From: Streptomyces asiaticus
GTDB taxonomy: Bacteria > Actinomycetota > Actinomycetes > Streptomycetales > Streptomycetaceae
NCBI RefSeq assembly: GCF_018138715.1
Contig: NZ_JAGSHX010000006.1
Span: 7,440,001-7,504,000 of the forward strand
DNA length: 64,000 nt
Direction: 5' to 3'
Under the pieces are notes generated by a model. That model saw only the letters and a program-made list of their open reading frames with translations. It did not search any database and was not told the DNA's origin. Of the stretch, positions 26,227 to 36,800 are shown piece by piece (the first letter of the stretch is position 1; the number at the start of each line of letters is the position of its first letter). The position numbers and the translations under genes are program-made.

Positions 26227-26380
26227 AGAATCGCTCACCGCTGTCGGCCAGTACCACGGCCGCCGTCCCGCCCGAGCACATTCCGGCTTGTGAAAACAGA
26301 TGGTCCGGAAGTCATGTGTCCAAGAATGCGCTGAATCTCGGTCTTTTAGTGTGCAGGAGGAGACCGACTGAGGAGAGCCG

Positions 26381-27334
26381 ATGCAGCTCTTGGATCTGGA
26401 CAAGATCACATTGGGTATGTCGGGCGCGTGGGCGGGGTTTCTGCGGGATTGGGATCGGACGCTGCGGGCGGGGAACTATCCCGAAACCACCCGCTACAAC
26501 TACCTGCTGGCCGTAGCCCAGCTGGCCCGATACCTCGGTGGTCGTGGCTCAGGAGGCGAAGAGGGAACGCATGATCCGCTAAACGTCACGAAGCCGCAGA
26601 TCGAGGCATTCCAGGCGTGGATGATCAGCAGTCGGTCAGCCTCGACCGCAGTGAACAAGCACAAGGCGCTGCAGCAGTTCTTCAAGTGGCTGGCGGTCGA
26701 CGAGGGGGAGATCGACCGTTCGCCGATGGAGCACGTCAAGCAGCCCAGGACCTCCCAGAAGCTCATCCCGATTGTGCAGGCTGAGGACACCTCCAAGATC
26801 CTGGCCGCTTGCCGAGGGAAAACGTTCCTACAGGTCCGTGACGAGGCGATCATCCGGCTGCTGTGCAATACGGGCGCGCGTCTGTCCGAGGTTGGCTTCC
26901 TCAAGGTGGAGGACATCGACCTGAACACTGACTCGGTCCACTATCACGGGAAGGGCAGTAAAGACCGCCGCGTACGCTTCGGCCACCGGACCGCCCGGGC
27001 ACTCAGCCGCTACCTGCGGGCTCGGGCACAGCACAATGGCGCGCCGTTGCCCGACTTGTGGCTTGCCGACCGCGGTGGCCGGCCACTGGCCCCCAACGGC
27101 ATCAAGATCATGGTCAGGCGACGCGGATTGGCCGCTGGACTGACCGGTATCCATGCTCACCGCTGGCGACACGCCTTTGCCCACGCATGGAAACGTGCTG
27201 GTGGAGATAGTGGTGACCTGATGCTGCTCATGGGATGGACTTCCGATGACATGCCCCGCCACTACGGTGCCAGCGCAGCAGCGGAACGTGCCCAGGAGAC
27301 CCACCTCAGGATGGGAATCGGGGATGATGTCTGA
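26381..27334 (+). CDS. Tyrosine recombinase (XerC/D-like, 317 aa)
   Basis: The N-terminal core-binding SAM-like domain (residues 14-110) is followed by the catalytic domain: Arg in CNTGARLSEVGFL, Lys in GKGSKDRRVRFG, HAHRWRHAFAHAW (H-x-x-R), then LMGWTSDDMPRHYGAS with Trp in place of the usual second His and the Tyr nucleophile. This variant is common in actinobacterial plasmid and element recombinases. The GAGGAGAG ribosome site precedes ATG 26381. The small gene downstream overlaps its 3' end, a recurrent pair in Streptomyces mobile elements. It probably resolves dimers or integrates an element. Confidence 0.88.
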   Translation: MQLLDLDKITLGMSGAWAGFLRDWDRTLRAGNYPETTRYNYLLAVAQLARYLGGRGSGGEEGTHDPLNVTKPQIEAFQAWMISSRSASTAVNKHKALQQFFKWLAVDEGEIDRSPMEHVKQPRTSQKLIPIVQAEDTSKILAACRGKTFLQVRDEAIIRLLCNTGARLSEVGFLKVEDIDLNTDSVHYHGKGSKDRRVRFGHRTARALSRYLRARAQHNGAPLPDLWLADRGGRPLAPNGIKIMVRRRGLAAGLTGIHAHRWRHAFAHAWKRAGGDSGDLMLLMGWTSDDMPRHYGASAAAERAQETHLRMGIGDDV

Positions 27335-27620
27335 ACCCTCTCAAAGGCGAGTTCGCAAGCCGGGTCAGACTGCCCAGCAGCGGAGGTACCGCGCGAGGTT
27401 GGCCGCGCACGCGTCCTGGGCGAATACCAGTGACCGGACGGCTCGCACCGCGGCGGGCACGGCGGCGTTCCTCGAGCGGTTCGAACGCCAGGTGGACCCA
27501 GAGGGGGCCCTCCCGCCCAATGTCCGCCAGCAGATGGCGGTACACGCCCGAACGGCTTACATGCTGCAACTCGCGAAGCGTTCCGCTGAGGCGCGACGTC
27601 GAAAGCGGAGCGAAGGATGA
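27324..27620 (+). CDS. Small basic hypothetical protein linked to the recombinase (98 aa)
   Basis: An Arg/Ala-rich soluble protein (KPGQTAQQRRYRARLAAH, SWANTSDRTARTAAGTAAFL, YMLQLAKRSAEARRRKRSEG). Its ATG lies inside the last codons of the recombinase gene, giving an 11-bp overlap and likely coupled translation. The family recurs next to such recombinases but has no known activity; a DNA-binding accessory role is a guess based on the basic charge. Confidence 0.65.
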   Translation: MMSEPSQRRVRKPGQTAQQRRYRARLAAHASWANTSDRTARTAAGTAAFLERFERQVDPEGALPPNVRQQMAVHARTAYMLQLAKRSAEARRRKRSEG

Positions 27621-27659
27621 TCCTGGGGGCGCATCCTGGGCGGCGCGGGGGCACTGCCC

Positions 27660-28911
27660 TTGCCGAGAATGTCATCCATGCAGGTCACGCGGCATGTCGG
27701 TACTCGTGAAGGATCCCGCCGAGTCGATCGCTTCGTCGTATGTCGAGACGGCTGAGTTGCTCAGGATCGTCGATCGGCGTGGGTAAGGCGTGCAGCGGTC
27801 TGGCGTTCGCGATGCCCTGGTGCGGCCGGTGTGCGTTGTAGAACTGCTTGAACTCGCGCAAGATGTGGAGCAGGTGCCGATGGTTCCAAACCAGGGTGCG
27901 GTGCGGTCCAGGAGTTCCCGTCTGTAGGTCTGTACCCACCGTTCCATGATCGAGTTCATTCTCGGCATCTGAACGGCGCCGAGCACGACCTCGATCCCTG
28001 CATCCGCCAGGATGGCATCGAACAGGTCGGAGAACTTTCCGTCCCGGTCCCTGATCATGTAACGCGCTCGGCAGCCCGCGTCCTCAAGATCCATGGCGAG
28101 GGTCTTCGCGGTCTGCGCCACCCATGAAGAGGTTGGGTGCGCGGTGGCACCCAGGACCCGGATCCGTCGGCTGGCATGCTCGATGACGGCAAGCACGTAC
28201 ATCCGAGCCCCGGACAGGGTGACCGTTTCGAAGAAGTCACAGGCCAGTAGGGCGTCGGCCTGGGAGCGCAGGAAGTTCGCCCAGGTGCTGGCGGACCGCT
28301 CGGATGCTGGATCGATACCGGCCTCTTGCAGGATCTCCCAGACGGTTGAAGCGGCCACTTTCACGCCCAGGACGAGCAGTTCGCCGTGCAGGCGGCGATA
28401 TCCCCAGCCGGGGTTCTTCCGCACTAGGCGCAGCACCAGGGCCCGCACGGAGTGCACGGTCCGCGGCCGTCCCGAACGCTTGGGCCGGGAGGCGGGCAGC
28501 ATGGCGGCGGGTGAGAAGGTCGAGGTGCCGGCGGAGCACTGTGTCCCGACGCACCAGCAGCCGCACTCCGCGGAGCACGTCCATGGGGAGCCGGTGCAGC
28601 AGCGCCGCCGGAAATGCTCGGTCGCTCGGAGTGAACCGTGCCCGGTCCTTACCGAGTTGGCGTTCCAGCACCGTGATCTGGTGCGCAAGGCGAGTATCTC
28701 AACAGCTTTGTCTCGATCGCCCATCGGTAGCAGGCGCAGCATGGCGAACGCATTCGTCACGCCCAAGTAGGCCAGTCGCAGCAGCACGGTCGATCATCTT
28801 GTCGCGGCGAGCACCAACCTCGCGAGAGCGCCCGTTCAGGCGACTTCTCCGGTCGACCTCCCGTACACGGCGCGCACCTCCTCCCACCAGGGCGGATGAG
28901 GTTTTCGGCAA
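27660..28911 (-). mobile_element. rve-type insertion sequence, decayed copy
   Basis: Ends TTGCCGAGAATGTCATCC (left) and TTTTCGGCAA (right) correspond to the inverted repeats of the intact copy at 51102-52343. The transposase is disrupted. Its right end abuts a 5' fragment of a related element in the same orientation. Confidence 0.8.
27685..28787 (-). pseudogene. rve transposase with several frameshifts
   Basis: Compared with the intact 365-residue homologue at 51127-52224, the frame shifts after EILALR near 28690, shifts back near KRSGRPRTVHSV, and shifts again after RRELLDRT near 27905, where the C-terminus (HILREFKQFYNAHRPHQG to LGGILHEYRHAA) lies in another frame. The central DDE region (LACDFFETVT, MIRDRDGKFSDLFDAIL, NSIMERWVQT) is preserved. 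Confidence 0.8.
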
Positions 28912-29481
28912 GAGCACGCGCCCACTTTCACCCCCAGCACGAGCAACTCGCCGTGCAGGCGCCTGTACCCCCAGCTCGGGTTCTCCTTCGCCAGCCGCAG
29001 CACCAGGATGCGGACGGAGCGCGCGGTGCAGGGTCGTCCCGGGCGTTTGGGCCGGCAGGAGGCGGCATGACGGCGTTTGACGAGGGTGCGGTACCAACGC
29101 AGCACCGTGTCGGGGCGGACGAGTAGCCGTAGTCTTCGCAGGACGTGAAGTGGCAGCCGGTGCAGCAGCGCCGCCAGGAACGCCCGATTGCCGGGCGTGA
29201 ACAGGACCTTGCCCTTGTCGAGTTGACGTTCCAAAACGGTGACTTGGTGGCGCAGCGCGAGGATCTCCGCGCACTTGTCCCGGTCGGACATCGGCAGCAG
29301 GCGCAGCATCGCGAACGCGTTCGTCACGCCGAGGTAAGCCAGTCGCAGCAGCAGCACGGCCGATCATCTTGCCGCGGTGAGCGTCGGCCTCGCGAGAGCG
29401 CCTGTTCTGGCGACTTCGCCGGTCGACCTCCGGTACACCGCGCACACCCCCTTCCACCAGGGCTGACGACATTTTCGGCAA
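28912..29481 (-). mobile_element. 5' fragment of a related rve-type IS
   Basis: The first 145 residues of the transposase (AYLGVTNAFAMLRLLPMSDR to YRRLHGELLVLGVKVGA, 28915-29357) and the outer terminal repeat (ATTTTCGGCAAG near 29470-29481) are present. The rest was removed where it meets the element at 27660-28911. It differs in sequence from its neighbour, so it is a separate copy rather than a duplication. Confidence 0.75.
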
Positions 29482-29519
29482 GCGCAATCGCGGTGCTGTT
29501 GTAACGATCCCCTTGCTCT

Positions 29520-29535
29520 GTTATTCCGTAATAAC
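29520..29535. promoter_or_regulatory. Inverted repeat upstream of the ArsR-type regulator
   Basis: GTTATT-CCGT-AATAAC is a perfect 6-bp inverted repeat ending 13 bases before the regulator ATG. Spacing and symmetry suit autoregulation by a winged-helix dimer. The surrounding TA-rich sequence probably includes the -10 element. Confidence 0.55.
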
Positions 29536-29548
29536 GTAACCTCGACCC

Positions 29549-30064
29549 ATGGCCGATGAGTCCCTCGATGAGCGGGTCGCCGCGCTCGAAGAGCGGGTGA
29601 CGCGACTGGAGTCCGCGCCGCCGGAGGCAGACCGGGACGAGGTGTTCTGGGCGCTCGAGGGGCTGCGCCGACGGCTCACGGGGCAGGGGCAGGTGCTGTT
29701 CACCGGCGCGGTCGACCTGCCCAACGGCGAGCACTACGAATGGCAGCAGGGCGCGGCGGCGCACGGGCTGCTCGACGCGGACTGGTCCCAACACGCCGCG
29801 CCGTACGCCGCGCTGGGCCACCCGGTGCGGCTCACCCTGCTGCGGGCGGTGCTGCGCGGCACCCGCTCCGCGGCCGAACTGCAGGAGACCGCCGGGCTGA
29901 ACACCACCGGCCAGCTCTACCACCACCTCAAGCAGCTCACGGCGGCCGGCTGGCTCCAGGCCGAGGGACGCGGCCACTACCAGGTGCCTCCGGGCAGGGT
30001 GGTGCCGCTGCTCGTGCTGCTGTCCACCGTGGTGCCGACAGGAAACCGAACGACGGGGGAGTGA
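29549..30064 (+). CDS. ArsR-like winged-helix regulator (171 aa)
   Basis: An N-terminal coiled coil (SLDERVAALEERVTRLES) precedes a winged HTH around residues 85-160: YAALGHPVRLTLLRAVLRG, then SAAELQETAGLNTTGQLYHHL as recognition helix, then LTAAGWLQAEGRGHYQV as wing. It has no obvious metal-binding cysteines. It ends 3 bp before the serine hydrolase gene, so the two are one operon and the hydrolase is its likely regulated target. Confidence 0.8.
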   Translation: MADESLDERVAALEERVTRLESAPPEADRDEVFWALEGLRRRLTGQGQVLFTGAVDLPNGEHYEWQQGAAAHGLLDADWSQHAAPYAALGHPVRLTLLRAVLRGTRSAAELQETAGLNTTGQLYHHLKQLTAAGWLQAEGRGHYQVPPGRVVPLLVLLSTVVPTGNRTTGE

Positions 30065-30067
30065 CCC

Positions 30068-31162
30068 ATGGACCGACGGAAATTTCTTACCGTGGCGACG
30101 GCGGCGACGGGCGTATCGCTGTTGCCCGGGACCGCCGCCGCGGCCGACGGGACCCTGCCCGCGCGGGTACGGCGTCAACTGGACCGGGCGCTCGCCGCCG
30201 GCAGTCCGAGCGCGGTCTGCGGGGTTATCCACGGCGGACGTCCCTACGTGGCGGGCGCGGCCAAGGACGGGGAGGCACCGGCACCGGACGGCCGGACCGT
30301 GTTCCAGCTCGGCTCGATCGGCAAGACACTCACCGCCACCGCCCTGGCCCGCGCCGTCTGCGCGGGCGAGACCCGCCTCGACGCACCGCTCGTCCTGCCC
30401 GCCCGCTTCCCCGTCCCGCGCAAGGGCCCCCGGCGGATCACCCTGGCCGATCTGGCGACCCACACCTCCGGTCTGCCCTCGCTGCCGCCCAACCTCCTCG
30501 CCGGAGCGGATCCCCACGATCCGTACGCCCGCTACACGCTGGACGACCTGGCCGCCGGGCTCGGCGAGACAACCCTGAACAGCGAGCCGGGCAGCACATA
30601 CGCCTACGCGAACCTCGGCTTCGGACTGCTGGGCCAGGCGCTGGCCTTCGACGCCGTGGACGCGATGCTGTGGCGCCGGGTGGCCGCGCCGCTCCGTCTG
30701 TCGGACACCACGACGACCCTGCGGCCGGATATGGCCTCCCGCAAGGCCGTCGGGCATCTCGACGGGGAGGCCGTTCCCGACTGGCACGACCGGGTGCTCA
30801 GCGCGGCGGGTACCTCGATCTACAGCACCGCCGATGACATGCTGCGCTTCCTGGGCGCCCAACTCCGCCCGGAGCGCTCGCCCTTGCGGGCCGCCATCGA
30901 GCTGACCCAGCGGCCTCACTTCACCGTCGACCGCGACCTGCGGCTCGGCCTCGGCTGGCATCTCAGCCCGCTGCCCAGCGGCCGGACCATGACCTGGCAC
31001 AACGGCGGCACCGGCGGATTCAGCACCTGCACGGCGTTCAGCCGGGAGAGCGGGACGGCGGTGGTGATGATGGTGAACACCTTCAGCCAGGAGACCGGCT
31101 CCGGGGCCCGCCCGGTCGACGAGCTCACCATCGCCCTGCTCGGCGAGCTCGACGCGGACTGA
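30068..31162 (+). CDS. Tat-exported serine hydrolase, class C beta-lactamase / DD-peptidase family (364 aa)
   Basis: A twin-arginine signal (MDRRKFLTVATAATG, then SLLPGTAAAA) is followed by the penicillin-binding-protein fold: nucleophile motif S-x-x-K in LGSIGKTLTA, Y-x-N in YAYANLG, and HNGGTGGFS in the position of the K/H-T-G motif. LADLATHTSGLPSLP is the typical family loop. Activity could be esterase, peptidase or beta-lactamase; the sequence cannot tell. It is co-transcribed with the ArsR-like gene and followed by a terminator, forming a self-contained two-gene unit between IS clusters. Confidence 0.85.
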   Translation: MDRRKFLTVATAATGVSLLPGTAAAADGTLPARVRRQLDRALAAGSPSAVCGVIHGGRPYVAGAAKDGEAPAPDGRTVFQLGSIGKTLTATALARAVCAGETRLDAPLVLPARFPVPRKGPRRITLADLATHTSGLPSLPPNLLAGADPHDPYARYTLDDLAAGLGETTLNSEPGSTYAYANLGFGLLGQALAFDAVDAMLWRRVAAPLRLSDTTTTLRPDMASRKAVGHLDGEAVPDWHDRVLSAAGTSIYSTADDMLRFLGAQLRPERSPLRAAIELTQRPHFTVDRDLRLGLGWHLSPLPSGRTMTWHNGGTGGFSTCTAFSRESGTAVVMMVNTFSQETGSGARPVDELTIALLGELDAD

Positions 31163-31171
31163 GCCGGATCC

Positions 31172-31201
31172 CCGCCCCCGACGCCGTGACGCCGGGGGCG
31201 G
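31172..31201 (+). terminator. GC-rich terminator stem-loop
   Basis: CCGCCCCCG (31172-31180) pairs with CGGGGGCGG (31193-31201) just after the serine hydrolase stop. There is no T tract, as is common in Streptomyces. Confidence 0.6.
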
Positions 31202-31280
31202 TGGATGCGGGAAGGTGGCCCCACTCGCCGAGTGAACACGTCGTACCGCTTCTCGCTCCGCCCCGGGGCCCGGCGCCGTA

Positions 31281-33464
<2,184 letters not shown>

Positions 33465-33707
33465 GTATTTGACCAGCGGCGATAAATAACAGAGCCCCAC
33501 ACCCACTCCTCTCGGCGGCACGGCACCGTCCGGCACCGCCGCGTCAGCGGCCCTGCCCCTCGGAGCGACCGAGCAACGTACGTCCCCTTCAGGCTCCGAT
33601 CCGACGTCAGAGCCGTTGTAGCACTGCCGGCGATATTCGGTACGCCACGCGGTGGCGGGAAGGGGCCGCACCGCCTGCCGCACGTTCACGTGCCGGACCC
33701 GGCAGTG

Positions 33708-33800
33708 TCAGGCGTATTCATCCGCGGTGACCAGGCCGTCCCCATCGACGTCGTAGCGGTCGAAGACCTTCCGCGCCGCCGTCTCCACGATGTCCGCCAT
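33708..33800 (-). CDS. Mini-ORF encoding a single EF-hand motif (30 aa), possibly truncated
   Basis: The peptide MADIVETAARKVFDRYDVDG followed by DGLVTADEYA contains a canonical calcium loop (D-x-D-x-D-G to E). It has a good ribosome site (AAGGACGGAG). It lies 53 bp after the 1505-residue gene and in the same direction, so it could be the last gene of that operon. Streptomyces EF-hand proteins usually have two to four hands in 70 or more residues, so an early stop has probably truncated it. The region 33465-33707 holds nothing else recognisable. Confidence 0.45.
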   Translation of the reverse strand: MADIVETAARKVFDRYDVDGDGLVTADEYA

Positions 33801-33853
33801 GTGCTCCGTCCTTCTGCGATCTTCGCTTACGGGCGCCCATGACTCCAAGATCG

Positions 33854-36800
33854 TCAGCGCGTACCTCTCAGCCCGTCGGGGGACCCCGTCCCGGCCACTT
33901 GTCGGCGGGCTGGGGGTGACTGGGCGGTGCCTTTGGCCGCGTCGAGCGCGTAGACGCAGCGGTCCTTGCTGCACGCGTACACCACGCCCCCGGCGGCCAC
34001 CGGGGATCCGGTGATCTCGCCGCCGGTCGCCAGCTTCCAGCGCAGCTGTCCGCCCGCCGCGTCCACGGTGTAGAGGCAACTGTCGGCTGAGCCGAAGTGG
34101 ACGCGGCCGTCCGCGACGACGGGCGAGCCGATGACCTCGCCGCCCGCCCTGAAGCGCCACTTGGGCGTGCCGGTGACGGCGTCGAGCGTGTAGAGCGCGG
34201 TGCCGCTGCCCAGATGGACCGAGCCGTCGGCCACCAGCACCGGCTCGATGGACTGCCGGGCCTCGGTGGCGATGCGCCAGCGGTCGCGGCCGTTGGCGGC
34301 GTCGATCGCGTAGACCGTGCCGAGGCAGTCGGCGATGTAGATACCGCCGCCGGTGACCGCGGGCCCCGGCGCGTACGCGGGGGCGCACAGGAAGACGGCG
34401 GGCGCCTCGAAACGCCACCGCACATCCCCGCGGGCGATGTCGAGCGCGAGCACCCGCGTCCCCGCCGAGACGTAGACCACCCCGTCGGGCGCCGCCAGCA
34501 GACGCAGCGGCACCCCGCCGCACGACGCCGCGTCGCCCACCGGGTACGACCAGCGCTCCGCGCCGGTGCGCGCCTCGAGGGCGCGCAGCCGCGCGTCCGC
34601 CCGCACATAGACCGTGCCGTCGTGGACGGCCGGGCCGGACTCGGGCGTCTCGAAGTCGGTCTGGAGCCCCTGCATCTCCCACAGCAGCTCACCGTTGGCC
34701 GCCTCCCACGCCTGGACGCCACCGCCGCGCGTACCGGTGACGACCGTGCCGCGGTCGACCTTCAGGGAGTAGACCCAGCCGTCGGTCGACAGCCGCCAGC
34801 GCTCGGCGCCGTCCTCCGCGTCCAGCGCGTACAGAGTCGGGCCGTCGGAGGCGTGGATACGGCCGTCCGCGACCGCCATGGCCCACGCCACGTTACGCGT
34901 CTTGAACTGCCGCCGCCCGGTGGCCACATCGAGCGCGTGTACCTCGAACGACGTGACGTAGAGCAGGTTCCCGGCGACCGTCGGCGTGCCCGAGATGTCG
35001 TCGGACATACGGAACCGCCACGGCCGTCGGCGGTCCTGGCCGCTTCCCGGCGACGTCCCGGCCTCCGCCATGTCTCCCGGGCCGAGGGTCGTCGGCGGAG
35101 GCACGGCCGCTGTCGCCGCATGGATCGGTCCGGCCAGCCGTTCGTCGGCTTGCAGGATGCGTTGCTGGAGTTCGGCGAGGTCCGGACCAGGATCGACGCC
35201 CAGTTCGTCCGCGAGAAGGAGCCGGAAGTGGGCGTACACCGCGAGGGCCTCGGCCTGACGCCCGCTGCGGTACAACGCGAGCATGAGCAGCTCGCACAAC
35301 CGCTCGCGCAAGGGGTGTTCGGCAGTCAGCGCGATCAGTTCGGGGACTGCTTCGGCATGGCGTCCGACCTCCAGTTCCAGGCTGAGACGCTGCTCCAGGA
35401 GCTCTAGTCGCCACTCCTGGAGGCGTATGCGCTGGGCAGCGGCGTATGGACCGGGAACGCCGGCCAGCGGCTCGCCGTCCCACATGTCGAGGGCACGGCC
35501 GAGGAGGGCGATGGCGTGCGGCAGATTGTCCACTGCCTCGGCAGCCCGCGCCTCCTCCGCCAGCTCGCGTGCCACGGTGAGGTCCAGCTCATGCGGTTTG
35601 AGCCGTATCGTGTAGCCCTCTGTATCGCTTGTGGGAAAGTCTTGGAGGGCTTTGCGCAGCCGGGACGCGTACGTCCGAATCGCCGCGTGGGCGGCGTCGG
35701 GCGGCTCTGCGCCCCACAGGCCGTCGATCAACTCGGCGGCCGTCACCGAGCGGTCCTCATACAGCAGGAGGGCAGCGAGCACAGCCCGCTGTTGGGGCGA
35801 GCCGACACTGCGCTTGCGGCCGTCGTGCTGGGCCCGCACAGGCCCGAGCACGGTGAAATGCCAGCCTTTCGTCTCGCGCCATGCCAGCAATGTCCGTGGT
35901 GTCGGCCCTGACTGCTGCGCGGGCGGCGCGGAGAACCGTGGTGTGTCACCCTGGCCCAGCACGAACCGGTGTGCCGCGACGAGTTCGGGACCTGGATCGA
36001 TCCCCAAGTCCTCGTTGAGCATGCGGCGTGTCTCGTCGTAGACGGCGAGTGCCTCCGCCGGCCGCCCGCTGTGGTGCAGGGCCAGCATGAGCAGAGCTCT
36101 GAGGCGCTCACGCAGTGGATGATCCGCGGAGAGGACGCCGAGTTCTTCGAGGACATCCGTGTGCCGCCCCCGTTCCAGCTCAACGGCGAACAGCCTTTCC
36201 TGGAGATTGAGCCGCCACTCCATGAATTGGGCGCGCTGTCCCTCCGCGAAGGGCCCCGGTACCCCGGCGAGTGGTTCGCCGCTGAAGTGCGAGAGGGCAT
36301 CCGCTAGGTGGTCGCGTTCCGCGGTGAGGTCCCCGGCCTGCCGGGCGCGGGATGCCTCGCTTTCCAGCTGCTCGACGGTTGTCAGATCGAGATCGAGTTC
36401 GACGGGGTCGCCAGTGGGGTTCCGCAGCCGGTAGCCCTCGAACTCGTGGGATACGAATACGTCAGGGGCGAGCAACTCGCGCAGCTGCGCGATGTAGCCG
36501 CGCAGGGTCCGTGGCGCGGACATCGGAGGCTCGTCGCCCCACACACCGTCGATCAGCTCGGCAGCGGTGACAACTCGCCCGGTGCGCAGCAGCAAGGCGG
36601 CGAGCACCGCGCGCTGCCGCGAGGGGCCGGCGTCCGCCGCGGTGCTGCCGCGCCACGCCAGCTGTGGGCCGAGAATGGTGAATCGGAGCGGGGCCACGGG
36701 CGCGTATGGGGTCACCGTCTCCGCGCGGGGCTCGGCCGGGGGCGCGGAGCGTACCATGGGCGGAGCGGTCTCAGGGGTGGTCGCGGGCTCCTGGACGTGG

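Noticed and set aside
34097-35407. 436-residue plus-strand frame opposite the propeller and BTAD coding region
   Set aside because: Composition is that of an antisense shadow, with no ribosome site and no domain. The minus strand is strongly supported by BTAD and propeller motifs.
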